From contig JBOEGZ010000004.1 of the NCBI GenBank assembly GCA_050633705.1, positions 186,001-250,000 on the forward strand: a stretch of 64,000 nt of DNA, read 5' to 3'. This DNA is from JAJFHI01 sp050633705. GTDB taxonomy: Bacteria > Pseudomonadota > Alphaproteobacteria > Rhizobiales > Hyphomicrobiaceae. Shown here one piece after another: positions 1 to 9,604 of the stretch. The first letter of the stretch is position 1. The number at the start of each line of letters is the position of its first letter. Both the position numbers and the translations under genes were made by a program. Below the pieces are notes generated by a model. That model did no database searches, was not told the origin of the DNA, and was given only the letters and a program-made list of their open reading frames with translations.

Positions 1-1187
1 GGGCTTTGAGCTGCGAAGGCGAGCGCGCCAGTGATCCGGCAACGGCTGGGCCATTAATGCGCGATTGGTTGAAGACGCTAACCCAAGACGAGGCACAAGA
101 TACGCGTTTTATTTCCATGCTCGCGCTTTACAACGGTTGCAGCACTGAGCGTGAACGCAGTCTCTATTTTAGAGCCTTATCGGATGTTATGAATCTTGTG
201 TCGCAAAATGAGCAGAAAGTTCAGTTCGAAGCGCTGGGTGACGATGGGATTATTCTCGCGTTTCGCTTATCGCAAATCGGTTGGGATAAGCGCGATTGGA
301 AAGTCATCACAGCCGAACCACCAGGCTTTTCCCTCATTTCACAGTCCCCGGAATTCGACAATGTCATCGCCGCAACGCGCACCATACAACCAATTGTTCC
401 GGCTGCCTGGTTGGCTGAACGGTTGCGCACGCTTGGCGATTTGGAGCAAGAAACGAGGCGACAACTCACTGAGAATGAACCCAAGCTTTTAGGTCTGGAT
501 CTCATCAGTGGACTGGCGCGGCGTGGCGCGTTGCCTGTTGATCTTGAGATTGGCGCTGCCGAATTGGGGCTGACGCGTGAGGCGTTAGCAAAACGTTTGG
601 ATCAAGTGACGGGCCCGGCGCGCGCGGCAGCACGCTACCTTGCCAGACGCGGCGTTCTAAAACGCGCTACGTTTAGTCGTGTTGCTCGAGAAGTCGTTTA
701 TGGCTCGGCCGAAGCCTTGCCGCTTGAGCCGTCGGGTGAATTGTTTTTGTGGACCGATAAACTGCATTACAAAGCCGGTGATTTGGCAGTGGTGCATGCC
801 GCGACGTCGACAACGTGTTTTCTAACGGTGTTCGGTGTTGATGGAAATGGAAACACCACGGTGCTATTTCCAAATGATTTCGATCAGAACAATAAGCTGG
901 TGCCGGGACGTGAAATCATGGTGCCAGAGCCAACCGCGCCATTCCAATTGCGCATCAACAATACGGCTCCCGAATCCATTGTCGGAGTTTGCACGCCTCA
1001 AACACGCAATCCTCCAGCCGTGCGACATACATTCGAACGCCAACGTTTTACCATTCTTGGAAAATGGGAAAATTTTCTTGATACCAGCCTAAAAACCGAA
1101 CGAAAAAGTCGATTTGAGAATGGCCGCGCGACCGGCAAGCCACCAGAGCCGCAAATTCGTGCAGCGATCTCATTGCAGGCAGAGTAA
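1..1187 (+). CDS. DUF4384-domain protein, 5' end outside the window
   Basis: The reading frame is open from the first base, so the start lies upstream and only the last ~395 residues are seen. The C-terminal third has a DUF4384-like beta-rich domain: it opens with a GELFLWTDKLHYKAGD stretch and goes on through a VFGVDGNGNTTVLFPN stretch and a PFQLRINN strand. In the family this domain often follows caspase-like (peptidase C14) or other signalling modules, but none is visible in the part present. The preceding ~230 residues are helical and unrecognised. It ends about 200 bases before the decarboxylase gene, so they need not share an operon. The domain call is fairly safe; the function of the whole protein is unknown. 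Confidence 0.7.
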   Translation, partial: ALSCEGERASDPATAGPLMRDWLKTLTQDEAQDTRFISMLALYNGCSTERERSLYFRALSDVMNLVSQNEQKVQFEALGDDGIILAFRLSQIGWDKRDWKVITAEPPGFSLISQSPEFDNVIAATRTIQPIVPAAWLAERLRTLGDLEQETRRQLTENEPKLLGLDLISGLARRGALPVDLEIGAAELGLTREALAKRLDQVTGPARAAARYLARRGVLKRATFSRVAREVVYGSAEALPLEPSGELFLWTDKLHYKAGDLAVVHAATSTTCFLTVFGVDGNGNTTVLFPNDFDQNNKLVPGREIMVPEPTAPFQLRINNTAPESIVGVCTPQTRNPPAVRHTFERQRFTILGKWENFLDTSLKTERKSRFENGRATGKPPEPQIRAAISLQAE

Positions 1188-1388
1188 ACGTTCTCCCCAA
1201 AAGTGCGAAAAAGCCGCATGTTTTCGTCTGTCTGTTCCTTAGGGAAACTCTAAGTGCACCAAAACCCTTTACCTTCCCGGGATGGGGCCTTATTTCAAGC
1301 CTTGGAGATTTTATTGCCGGGTGCTGGTGCGTTTGGCATTCGGATTAATTTGATATGACCCAAATCGCGGTCGTGGAGGTCCTATGCG

Positions 1389-2579
1389 ATGGAGACATTC
1401 GCCAATGCTGCAGCATTAATTGCCGCCCGCAAACCTGAGCGTCCGGTTTTAGGTCTGCGGCCGCATGCATCCGGCCGCGCCGCGCGTTGGTTCCTTGATC
1501 GTTTTGATGGCGACGTCGCCTTTGCTTACAAGGCCAATGATTCTGTGTTTTTGATTGGTGCGTTGTATGGCGCTGGCATCCGTCATTTTGACGTGGCGTC
1601 CCTGCCTGAGATTGAAGATGCAGCAACCATTCCTGATGCTGTCTTGCACTTCATGCACCCGGTGAAATCACGAAGTGCCATCCGCAGGGCCTATGCTCTG
1701 GGTGTGCGTAGCTTTGCAGTTGATAGCGACGACGAACTCGACAAGGTCATCGAAGAGACATCAACTGATGGACAACCCGCTGACGATTTGAAGTTGTTTG
1801 TGCGCTTGTCAGTTCCAGCGATCAACAGTCGAATTCCGTTGGAGCATAAATTTGGAATTTCCGGCCCCTCGGCAACAGAACTGTTGCAAAAGGCACGGCT
1901 TGTTGCCAGCGAGCTTGGCATTACGTTTCATGTCGGCTCTCAAACAACAACGCCCCAAGCCTTCATTGTGGCACTCGAAGAAGTTCAAAAACTCATTGTA
2001 CGAGCCAGCGTCGTAATTGATTGCCTTGATGTTGGTGGTGGGTTTCCGTCGCGTTATGGCGATGAAGAGCCATCGTCAATGGACGAGTTTATGGACACAA
2101 TCGATCAATGTGTTGACAAGTTGGCCGTGCCGGAAACGGTGCGTTTGATGTGTGAACCTGGGCGGGCTTTGGTTGCTGAAGCTGAAAGCTTGATTGTTCG
2201 TGTTGATGCCCGTCGCGGCAACAGCCTATATGTCAATGATGGGGCATACGGTATGCTGTTTGATGCGGCACACTTGGGGTTTGTGTTTCCAACAAAGCTT
2301 GTATCACGCGACGTTGGAGCCAACACTGCGATGCAGGCTTTCGAATTGTGGGGACCAACTTGCGATTCAATTGATCAAATGAAGGGGCCCTTCATGTTGC
2401 CGGGCTGTGTTCGCGAAGGCGACTATATCGAAATTGGAAATGTCGGCGCTTATGGACGTGCGATTGCTGGCAGCTTCAATGGATATGGCGACTATGACGA
2501 AGCCATTCTTCTCGATGAGCCCATGTTGTCGATGTATGATACCAACGCCCAAAAAGCGGTTGGCAGTGGCCAGAGTTAA
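1389..2579 (+). CDS. Ornithine/diaminopimelate-type PLP decarboxylase
   Basis: This is a 396-residue fold-type III PLP decarboxylase of the ornithine/lysine/DAP family (Orn/DAP/Arg decarboxylase 2). The PLP lysine is K48 in FAYKAN. HVGSQ near residue 178, the phosphate-binding CEPGR near 255 and GPTCDSID near 322 (catalytic Cys on the partner subunit) are all present, and the length fits bacterial ornithine decarboxylases. It would make putrescine from ornithine in the cytoplasm; lysine or both substrates are possible, and motifs alone do not settle this. A GGAGG 9 bases before ATG 1389 supports this start. No other polyamine gene is adjacent. Confidence 0.88.
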   Translation: METFANAAALIAARKPERPVLGLRPHASGRAARWFLDRFDGDVAFAYKANDSVFLIGALYGAGIRHFDVASLPEIEDAATIPDAVLHFMHPVKSRSAIRRAYALGVRSFAVDSDDELDKVIEETSTDGQPADDLKLFVRLSVPAINSRIPLEHKFGISGPSATELLQKARLVASELGITFHVGSQTTTPQAFIVALEEVQKLIVRASVVIDCLDVGGGFPSRYGDEEPSSMDEFMDTIDQCVDKLAVPETVRLMCEPGRALVAEAESLIVRVDARRGNSLYVNDGAYGMLFDAAHLGFVFPTKLVSRDVGANTAMQAFELWGPTCDSIDQMKGPFMLPGCVREGDYIEIGNVGAYGRAIAGSFNGYGDYDEAILLDEPMLSMYDTNAQKAVGSGQS

Positions 2580-2705
2580 AAATACAACCTGACCTTGCTT
2601 GTCATTGTTGTAGATGATCGTGGCCATCTGCGCCGTGTAATAAGTTTTGGGGCTGACGGTTGGGGTAATTCCAGGACGGAAAAACGTTTGAATTAGTTCG
2701 GCGTA

Positions 2706-2933
2706 TTAGGCGGTGTTCTTGATCACGAATGTGAACACACCATCAGCTTCCTTACTCGATACAAGCTTGTAGCCGGTCGCCTTGCAAAATGCCACGAAGT
2801 CATCAACTGAGCCTGGATCTGTTGCGAGAATCTCTAATGTGCCGCCTGATGGCACATCTTTCATGGCTTTTTTGGCTTTCAGAATTGGAATGGGGCAATT
2901 CATGCCGGTCGTATCAAGTGTCATTGTGGCCAT
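2706..2933 (-). CDS. TusA/SirA-like sulfurtransferase
   Basis: A 75-residue protein with the family signature CPxP in MNCPIPILKAKKA; Cys13 would carry the persulfide. Family members relay sulfur for tRNA thiolation, molybdopterin synthesis or sulfur oxidation, and which pathway it serves here cannot be told. ATG 2933 is preferred over the GTG two codons upstream because a GAGAG stretch lies at the right distance. The gene stands alone, convergent with the decarboxylase, and no tusBCDE-like gene is nearby. Confidence 0.85.
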   Translation of the reverse strand: MATMTLDTTGMNCPIPILKAKKAMKDVPSGGTLEILATDPGSVDDFVAFCKATGYKLVSSKEADGVFTFVIKNTA

Positions 2934-3368
2934 GTGCACTCTCTTTTGTGGCGTTTGGGGCGGTGTTGTCTACGCTGGGCGGTCGGCATTTGTAGGGTCG
3001 AGGCCCGGCAGAATCGTAAAGTCAGTGTAATTTCATTTTCTTAGGAGCATTGCGAACACGACATGCGATAAACAACGCAGGGTGGTAATTTTCGAGAACA
3101 TTCATTGTTTAAGCTATTGTTGCAGTGCGCTCAACTTTGCCATTTGCGCGCCATTTTCAAGGGACCGGCTTGCGCAATAGTTCGTGACGGGGCAACGTCT
3201 GGCGCAGACCTATTGATTCCACAGATTTTACAAAAATCGCAAGCGGTGCTCTGACATCATTTGCGCGTGTTTTTGGAAATGAATTTGGACGTTGGATCTG
3301 TAGTTTATTGATGTTTTGCAAAAGCGACGGTGCTTTGTGCGTCGTGAGTTCTGGGGGAGGCCCATAAG
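2934..3368. other. 435-base intergenic region between divergent tusA-like and MMPL genes
   Basis: No coding frame on either strand looks convincing. It must hold the promoters of both flanking divergent genes, but I cannot place them reliably. A strong ribosome binding site (GGGGGAGG, 3353-3360) sits 8 bases before the GTG start of the exporter gene. Confidence 0.6.
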
Positions 3369-5711
3369 GTGAGCGAGTCTGCGCCACAACGATCATTTCG
3401 TTTCTCGTTTGGTATCGAAAAACTTGGCCTGATTGCGTTGAAAGCGCCCGTGCTTTCGGCTCTCCTTACGCTTTTACTGAGCGCACTTGCCATTTTCGGG
3501 GTGATGCGGCTCCAGGTTGATGACAGCTTATCGGAGTTGTTTCGCGCGGACACAAAAGAATTTCGTCAATATGAAGAGATTGATCGGCGTTTTCCCTCCA
3601 GTGAATTCGATGTCTTGGTGGTTGCTGAAGGCGACGATCTTCTCAAGCGGCCACAATTAGAAGCTTTCGGCAATTTGGCGATCGAGTTGCAATTGGGCGA
3701 TGGCGTCAATGGACTTGTCTCAATGCTGTCGGCACGTGGCAAACCAGATGAGACAGGCTATGCACCGCCGATCGTCCCTGATCCGTTGCCCGAGGATGAT
3801 GCCGCCTATGCGGCGGTCATCGAGAAGCTGCGCAGTAATGAAATTGTCAATGGCAAGTTTTTGTCAAACGATGGCACGTTAGGGCTCATTGTCATTTCGC
3901 TCGACCGTGACGCGGTTCGCGAGCAATCGGCCAAAACAATCATTGAAGGGATTCGCGAGACAGCACGGACGGAACTGGATGGGACGGGCCTGCGCTGGAA
4001 TTTAACTGGCGCGCCAGTTATGCAGCTTGAAATTCGCAACGCGGTTGAGCGCGATCGACTGGTTTACAACGGCCTAGGCTTACTTGCGGGCCTGTTCATT
4101 GCCTTCCTCTTTTTCCGTCGTATTTCTTTAACGTTGCTTGCGGTTGTCGGCCCAACAATCGCAATCTTATGGACCCTTGGCGTGCTTGGTGCGCTCGATT
4201 TTCGCCTAAACCTCTTTATCAATGTGATTACACCATTGATTTTGGTTTCGGGATTTTCCGATTCTATGCACCTCGTATTTGCGGTCCGCCGCGGCGTCAT
4301 GGCGGGGCTCGATCGCATTGAAGCGGCCCGCCGGGCGGTACAAGAAGTTGCACCGGCGTGTTTGTTGACAGCAATGAATGCCTCGTTGGCGCTCTTGTCG
4401 TTTTCATTCGCTGAATCGGCGCTCATTCGCACGTTCGGCGCAGCTGCACTGTTAGCTGTGGCGATTTCCTACATCGCCGTTGCTGTTGTTGTTCCCACAC
4501 TTGCGGCATTGTTGGTCAGGCGAGAAGAAGCCGTGCCGGAATCCGTCGCCGAAACTGAAGGTGGGATCGGAATTTTACATACGATTACGGAGCGTATCTT
4601 CGCGGTCGTTTTGCGCCAGCCGCTGTTATTTGCGCTGCTTGGTATCGCGATGGTGGTGGGAACCGGATACGCTTATGTGCAGCTTGAACCACGCTATCGT
4701 CTTGCTGACCAAGTTCCCGACAAAGAACAAGCTTTGGCTGGCACGGCCCAACTCGACGCCAAACTGACTGGTGCAAGTCCGGTTCACATCATGATCCAGT
4801 GGAAGGACGATCAATCGCTTTATGATGCCTCGACCTTGGACGTTATTTCTAAAGCGCACGCTGTTGTCCAAACACGCGCGGGCCTGGGTAATGTCTGGTC
4901 GCTCGATAGTTTGCGACGATGGCTTGCAGAAGCTGGAGATGAGAGTGTTGAGACGTTGAAAAAATACGTCGGGCTGTTGCCGAAGCACTTGGTCCACCGG
5001 TTCATTTCAGAAGATGAGAAAGCTGTTTTGGTCACGGCACGCCTGCCCGATATCGACGCGAGTGAAATTTTGCCGGTTGTCGAAAAGCTCGATCAATCTT
5101 TGGAGCCTCTGCGAAAAGCAAATCCAAGTTATGAAATAGCTGTAACCGGACTTCCAGCAATCGCGGCGCGCAACTCAGCCAAGATCATTGGTGAGCTGAA
5201 CGTCGGTCTCGTTGGTGATATGTTCGTGATCTTTATTTTCCTTGGCATCGCGTTGCGTTCGGCTCTGGCTGGTGTCGTGAGTGTGCTGCCTTCGTTGTTT
5301 CCAATTTTCGCAACAGGTGCATTGTTGTGGGCTTCTGGTGAGGGGCTGCAATTTGCCTCGATAATTGCGATTACTGTTGCGTTTGCCTTGGCGATCGATT
5401 CAACCATCCACTTTCTCAATAGATACCATTTGGAAGAAGATCGCCTGGATGCTGGTCCTGGCAGCGAAATAAAAGCACTGATGGCGACCGTGAATCATAT
5501 TGGACCGGTCGTCGTTTTAACCACAATCGTTCTGGCGTTGGGACTTGGTGTCACCGTATTGTCAGATTTGCCGTCGCTGCGGTTGTTTGGGCGCTTAACC
5601 GCGATTTGCTTGTTCTCGTCGCTTATTGGCCAGCTCATCATTCTTCCAGCGACGATCGCGCTTTATCGGCGTTATTTTCCACGTGCCGCAGCCCAAGCCC
5701 AACCGACTTGA
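3369..5711 (+). CDS. MMPL/RND-superfamily exporter
   Basis: A 780-residue inner-membrane protein of the MMPL (hydrophobe/amphiphile) branch of the RND superfamily. One helix near residues 28-47 is followed by a large periplasmic loop and a helix bundle (~220-390). This plan is repeated in the second half (helix ~415-435, periplasmic loop, bundle ~615-770), giving about 12 membrane segments. Family members move lipids, hopanoids or other hydrophobic molecules using proton motive force. The substrate here is unknown. HpnN-like hopanoid transport is a possibility, but no hopanoid gene is adjacent. The GTG start is supported by a GGGGGAGG site 8 bases upstream. No membrane-fusion or outer-membrane partner is nearby. 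Confidence 0.88.
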   Translation: MSESAPQRSFRFSFGIEKLGLIALKAPVLSALLTLLLSALAIFGVMRLQVDDSLSELFRADTKEFRQYEEIDRRFPSSEFDVLVVAEGDDLLKRPQLEAFGNLAIELQLGDGVNGLVSMLSARGKPDETGYAPPIVPDPLPEDDAAYAAVIEKLRSNEIVNGKFLSNDGTLGLIVISLDRDAVREQSAKTIIEGIRETARTELDGTGLRWNLTGAPVMQLEIRNAVERDRLVYNGLGLLAGLFIAFLFFRRISLTLLAVVGPTIAILWTLGVLGALDFRLNLFINVITPLILVSGFSDSMHLVFAVRRGVMAGLDRIEAARRAVQEVAPACLLTAMNASLALLSFSFAESALIRTFGAAALLAVAISYIAVAVVVPTLAALLVRREEAVPESVAETEGGIGILHTITERIFAVVLRQPLLFALLGIAMVVGTGYAYVQLEPRYRLADQVPDKEQALAGTAQLDAKLTGASPVHIMIQWKDDQSLYDASTLDVISKAHAVVQTRAGLGNVWSLDSLRRWLAEAGDESVETLKKYVGLLPKHLVHRFISEDEKAVLVTARLPDIDASEILPVVEKLDQSLEPLRKANPSYEIAVTGLPAIAARNSAKIIGELNVGLVGDMFVIFIFLGIALRSALAGVVSVLPSLFPIFATGALLWASGEGLQFASIIAITVAFALAIDSTIHFLNRYHLEEDRLDAGPGSEIKALMATVNHIGPVVVLTTIVLALGLGVTVLSDLPSLRLFGRLTAICLFSSLIGQLIILPATIALYRRYFPRAAAQAQPT

Positions 5712-5868
5712 TGGCGCCGCCTTAGTCGGCAAGTTGCGCCGCATACTGTAAAATGACGGACTTGTAATCCATAAACGTGATTGAGGCGTTGTCTTATTGT
5801 TCCTTCGCGTTTTAAATTTGCGCCATGTAAAAAATAATCAAAAACAAGAACGCGTGGAGGAAGATACC

Positions 5869-6270
5869 GTGGTGAGAACGTTCTCGAAAATTGTGCTCGG
5901 GGTTATGTGTGCAGTAGGCATAGGTGCTGGCATTACGTTTATGCAGGGCTCTGTTGCGGCTGAACAAGCGCCTGCTCCAGCAGAGCAGAAAAAGATCGAG
6001 TTTAGTGACCAGGCTTTCCTTGATGCCGCTTACGATAACTGTGCCACGGTCGAGAATAGATCGGCTGCGTCTTGCGACTGTGAACGCAAATTGATTGGTG
6101 ACCGGGTTAACGCGGACGATAAAAAGATGGCGTTTTATTACTGGACCGACAAGGCGAGGTTTGCAACCGAATTTGAAGCCAAGCGCAATGCAGATGCGAC
6201 TTGGCAAAAAGGCTTTGCTGAGCGGTTCACCAGTTTGCAAGCGTTGGTCATTTCGGCGTGTGGAGCTTAG
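5869..6270 (+). CDS. Small secreted cysteine-containing protein, unknown function
   Basis: About 133 residues. I place the start at GTG 5869 (or the next codon, GTG 5872) because GGAGGA at 5856-5861 is 7-10 bases upstream; a longer frame to TTG 5797 lacks such a site. The N-terminus has a basic end and a hydrophobic stretch ending near SVAAEQ, a typical signal peptide. The mature part has four cysteines: one in NCATVE, two in a CDCERK motif, and one near the C-terminus (SACGA). This suggests disulfides in the periplasm. I do not recognise the family. It is convergent with gph. Confidence 0.72.
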   Translation: MVRTFSKIVLGVMCAVGIGAGITFMQGSVAAEQAPAPAEQKKIEFSDQAFLDAAYDNCATVENRSAASCDCERKLIGDRVNADDKKMAFYYWTDKARFATEFEAKRNADATWQKGFAERFTSLQALVISACGA

Positions 6271-6326
6271 CCCCATCTTGGGTTGGCGCTTAGGTGATAC
6301 CAACCGTGATCAATTCCCAATCGCGA

Positions 6327-7040
6327 TTATTTCAAAGTCACCACGTTGTCGATTGTGCGTGAAAGCAGGGCATCGATCTCATTGATCAAATTGTCGTAAG
6401 TATCGAGCACAACAGTTGGATTTGTTTGCTGGATAGGGACTTGGGAATAGCCGAATGTTACGCCGATTGATGGCACGTTCGCAGCACTTGCCGTTTCAAT
6501 ATCTACGCTACTGTCGCCAATCATGACGGCGTGATGGGGGCTGCCACCTGCCATTTCGACGGCGCCGAATAAGTGACCAGGGTCGGGCTTGCAGACGGAT
6601 AGGGTATCGCGTGCGGCTATGGCGTCGAAGTGATGTGTCATGTTGAGGGCTTCAAGCAGGGCGAGGGTAAGGGTCTCGCGCTTGTTGGTGCAAACAGCCA
6701 GTTTGCAGCCGCGAGACCTTAAGACGCCAAGCGCATTCAGGATGCCTGGAAACGGTCGGCTGTTGTTTGCGATATTGGCCTCATAGTGGACGAGAAAATC
6801 GTCCAACATGGTGTCAACCTCTGTTTCGGTTGTTGTTTCGTTGGCGATTTTAAGGCCCTCGGTGATCATTCGCCGAGCACCATAGCTTATCCATGGCTTG
6901 ATTTGATCGGCGGGTATGGTTTGTTTGAGGTTACGTTGGGTGAAGACATTGTCTGCAGCGGCGAGGAGATCAGGTGCGGTGTCGACAAGTGTACCGTCCA
7001 AATCAAAGACAATTGTTGCGTGTCGGTGGCTTGCAGTCAT
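6327..7040 (-). CDS. gph: Phosphoglycolate phosphatase (HAD superfamily)
   Basis: A 237-residue HAD hydrolase with motif I DLDGT (D13 nucleophile, D15), a Thr in motif II (CTNKRE), and motif IV GDSSVDIE; the Lys of motif III is in CKPDPGH. The helical cap between motifs I and II fits phosphoglycolate phosphatase, which removes 2-phosphoglycolate formed during DNA repair or oxygenation reactions. Related small HAD phosphatases share these motifs, so the substrate is by family resemblance. The gene is divergent from the aldehyde dehydrogenase, with ~170 bases between. Confidence 0.85.
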   Translation of the reverse strand: MTASHRHATIVFDLDGTLVDTAPDLLAAADNVFTQRNLKQTIPADQIKPWISYGARRMITEGLKIANETTTETEVDTMLDDFLVHYEANIANNSRPFPGILNALGVLRSRGCKLAVCTNKRETLTLALLEALNMTHHFDAIAARDTLSVCKPDPGHLFGAVEMAGGSPHHAVMIGDSSVDIETASAANVPSIGVTFGYSQVPIQQTNPTVVLDTYDNLINEIDALLSRTIDNVVTLK

Positions 7041-7210
7041 TCCTGAGACGTCCGATCATCGTTAAGTGGTTATTGGCACCAATCGTTCGATTTCCCCCCA
7101 TTTTGGCGGCTTGTAAGTCAGGCCGTTGACGCTTACACAGGGGCAGACCAATTGGTATGAGAGCCGGTGCCCTCTTCATTCTTGAGATCTATCAAATAGT
7201 GAGCGAGTAT

Positions 7211-8656
7211 ATGGATAAGCCAACTCTGTCATTGTTAAAATCCCAAGCCTATATAAACGGTGCGTGGGTTGGAGAACCAGGGTTTCCCGTCACAGACAAG
7301 GCAACAGGAGATGTGCTCGGCTTTGTTCCTGATCAGGGCCCCGATGATGCCGTGGCTGCAATCGATGCTGCCGAAAGTGCGTTGAAGAGCTGGTCAGGGC
7401 TTACAGCAAAAGAGCGCAGCAGCATACTGCGCAAATGGCACGACCTGATTATTGCCAATAGCGAAGATCTTGCCCTTTTGCTGACCAGCGAACAAGGCAA
7501 GCCCCTGGCCGAAGCACGCGGCGAAATTGCCTATGGTGCAGGATTTGTCGAATTTTCCGCTGAGCAGACCAAGCGAATTTATGGCGAAACGATGCCGACA
7601 TTCAAGGCGGATGCTCGGATTGTGACCATCAAACAACCGGCTGGAGTCGTGGCCGCCATTACTCCATGGAATTTTCCAAACGCCATGATCACACGCAAAG
7701 TGTCTGCTGCATTGGCGGCCGGGTGCACGGTTGTCGCAAAGCCAGCGGAAGACACGCCTTTGTCGGCGCTGGCGTTGGTTGCGTTGGCGGAAGAAGCGGG
7801 CATGCCCAAGGGTGTCTTCAATGTCGTCGTGACGAAAAAACCTGAAGCCATTGGAAAGGTTCTCACGTCCGATCCTCGCGTCAGGGTTGTTACATTCACC
7901 GGCTCGACCGAAGTCGGAAAAATTCTGATGGCTCAGGCTGCAACGACTGTAAAGAAGGTGAGCCTAGAGCTTGGTGGCAACGCACCGTTTATTGTGTTTG
8001 ATGATGCTGATCTTGATAAGGCGGTCGAAGGCGCGATGTTGTCAAAGTTTAGAAACGCTGGTCAGACCTGCGTTTGTGCCAACCGGATTTATATCCAAGA
8101 AGGGGTTTATGAGACATTTGCCCAAAAGCTCAAAGAGCGGGTCGCTCAATTGAAGGTGGGAGCGGGGACCGACGCTGCAACAACCATTGGGCCGATGATT
8201 AATGATGCAGGTGTTGCCAAGGTTGAAGCTCACGTTGGCGATGCTGTGGCCAAGGGCGCCAGTGTTGTTGCGGGTGGCAAACGGCCATATGCCGATCAAA
8301 ATTTCTTTGAGCCGACAATTCTAACGGATGTGACGCATGACATGCGTTTGGCAAGCGAAGAAACTTTTGGTCCGGTTGCCCCGCTGTTTTCCTTCCGAGA
8401 TGAGGCTGAAGTCATCGAATTTGCCAATGATACCAAGTATGGATTGGCCGGTTATTTCTATGCCCGAGATATCGGACGCGTCTGGCGCGTGGCGGAGGCA
8501 CTGCAGTTTGGCGTGGTCGGCATTAACGAGGGTATCATGTCGAGCGAGTTAGCGCCGTTTGGAGGTGTTAAAGAGAGTGGTCTTGGTCGGGAAGGGTCCC
8601 ACCATGGCATCGAAGAGTTTATTGAGGTGAAGTATTTGCTCATGGGGGGGCTTTAA
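7211..8656 (+). CDS. gabD: NAD(P)-dependent succinate-semialdehyde dehydrogenase
   Basis: 481 residues from ATG 7211; an upstream ATG at 7157 would add 18 residues that do not look like the family N-terminus. Aldehyde dehydrogenase motifs are clear: FTGSTEVGK for cofactor binding, LELGGN with the general-base Glu near 253, the catalytic Cys287 in NAGQTCVCANR, and EETFGP. The double-Cys CVC segment is typical of GabD, whose activity can respond to redox state. It would oxidise succinate semialdehyde to succinate in the GABA shunt. Putrescine breakdown via the decarboxylase at 1389 could feed it, but this link is inference. No gabT is in the window. Confidence 0.9.
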   Translation: MDKPTLSLLKSQAYINGAWVGEPGFPVTDKATGDVLGFVPDQGPDDAVAAIDAAESALKSWSGLTAKERSSILRKWHDLIIANSEDLALLLTSEQGKPLAEARGEIAYGAGFVEFSAEQTKRIYGETMPTFKADARIVTIKQPAGVVAAITPWNFPNAMITRKVSAALAAGCTVVAKPAEDTPLSALALVALAEEAGMPKGVFNVVVTKKPEAIGKVLTSDPRVRVVTFTGSTEVGKILMAQAATTVKKVSLELGGNAPFIVFDDADLDKAVEGAMLSKFRNAGQTCVCANRIYIQEGVYETFAQKLKERVAQLKVGAGTDAATTIGPMINDAGVAKVEAHVGDAVAKGASVVAGGKRPYADQNFFEPTILTDVTHDMRLASEETFGPVAPLFSFRDEAEVIEFANDTKYGLAGYFYARDIGRVWRVAEALQFGVVGINEGIMSSELAPFGGVKESGLGREGSHHGIEEFIEVKYLLMGGL

Positions 8657-8734
8657 GCGCCACGACAGGTCGAAGAACGCTCATCCCCCCTTAGGGCGAC
8701 GATGCAGTAAGCGACATATAGAACGTTAGAACAG

Positions 8735-8755
8735 AACGTTAAAAATTGAATTTTA
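8735..8755. repeat. Direct repeat GAACGTTA before rpiA
   Basis: GAACGTTA occurs twice with starts 13 bases apart in the segment upstream of rpiA (about 8733-8755), each copy centred on an AACGTT palindrome. Such spacing suits a dimeric regulator, but there is no independent evidence of function. Confidence 0.35.
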
Positions 8756-8765
8756 AGTGCAACGC

Positions 8766-8825
8766 ATGGGCCTGACCGGTCTAGCGGCCTGGGAGAATTG
8801 GAAAATGAAAAAGAGTGAGACGTGA
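8766..8825 (+). CDS. Possible 19-codon upstream ORF coupled to rpiA
   Basis: A short frame starting at ATG 8766, with a second in-frame ATG at 8805, ends at TGA 8823-8825. The last base of this stop is the first base of the rpiA ATG (TGATG). GGGAGA at 8791-8796 is well placed for the inner ATG, which would make only MKKSET, whereas rpiA itself has a weak binding site. This arrangement could couple rpiA translation to a mini-ORF. No homology is recognisable, so it may be accidental. Confidence 0.3.
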   Translation: MGLTGLAAWENWKMKKSET

Positions 8826-9562
8826 TGGACGCGGATGCCCAAAAAAGAGCGGCGGCTGAGGCCGCTTTGGAGTTGATTGAAGATGGTATGAAACTCGGAT
8901 TGGGAACAGGTTCGACGGCCGAACACTTTGTTGATCTGCTGGGTGCGCGTGTCAAAGAGGGGCTTAAAGTCACCTGTGTTCCAACATCACAAGCAACCCA
9001 CGCGCAAGCTGAAGCTTTGGGAATTAAGCTTGTCACATTAGATGATGAACCGGCGTTGGATCTGACAATTGATGGCGCTGACGAAATTGACGCCAACCTG
9101 TGCCTTATCAAAGGTGGCGGTGGAGCATTGTTGCGTGAAAAAATCGTCGCTGCGGCCTCTGGTGGCATGGTGGTGATTGCTCATGAGAGCAAAGTCGTAG
9201 AGCAGCTAGGTAAGTTTCCATTGCCAATCGAAGTTGTCCCATTTGGTCTTGGCGCGACACTGCACCTTGTCGGCATGCTATCTGAAGATTGTGGGTGTTC
9301 GGGCGAAATCAATTTGCGTTTGAATGCGGATGGCCAGCCGTTTACGACAGATGGTGGTCACTACATCCTCGATTGTTCGTTTGGGACGATTCCAGACCCG
9401 GAAGAACTTGATCAGGTGTTGCGGTTTGCACCCGGCGTCGTTGAAACGGGATTGTTTGTCGGTGTCGCCGATATAGCAATTGTTGCCGGACCAGAAGGCG
9501 TCACGATGCTGGAAGCCGAAGACGACGAGGAAGATGACGAACCTGGAAATAGCGTTCGTTAA
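8825..9562 (+). CDS. rpiA: Ribose-5-phosphate isomerase A
   Basis: 245 residues with all RpiA signatures: GTGSTAEHF (phosphate binding) near residue 30, DGADEID near 80, and KGGGGALLREK, which contains the catalytic base region. It interconverts ribose-5-phosphate and ribulose-5-phosphate in the pentose phosphate pathway. The C-terminus carries an unusual run of acidic residues (EAEDDEEDDE) beyond the enzyme core. The gene is followed after ~40 bases by the DUF2059 gene and then gor, an order I recall from other alphaproteobacteria. A GTG one codon earlier is an alternative start. Confidence 0.95.
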   Translation: MDADAQKRAAAEAALELIEDGMKLGLGTGSTAEHFVDLLGARVKEGLKVTCVPTSQATHAQAEALGIKLVTLDDEPALDLTIDGADEIDANLCLIKGGGGALLREKIVAAASGGMVVIAHESKVVEQLGKFPLPIEVVPFGLGATLHLVGMLSEDCGCSGEINLRLNADGQPFTTDGGHYILDCSFGTIPDPEELDQVLRFAPGVVETGLFVGVADIAIVAGPEGVTMLEAEDDEEDDEPGNSVR

Positions 9563-9604
9563 TGAGCCAATAAAATAAAATAGATAGTCAGGAGAGTAAG
9601 GAAA

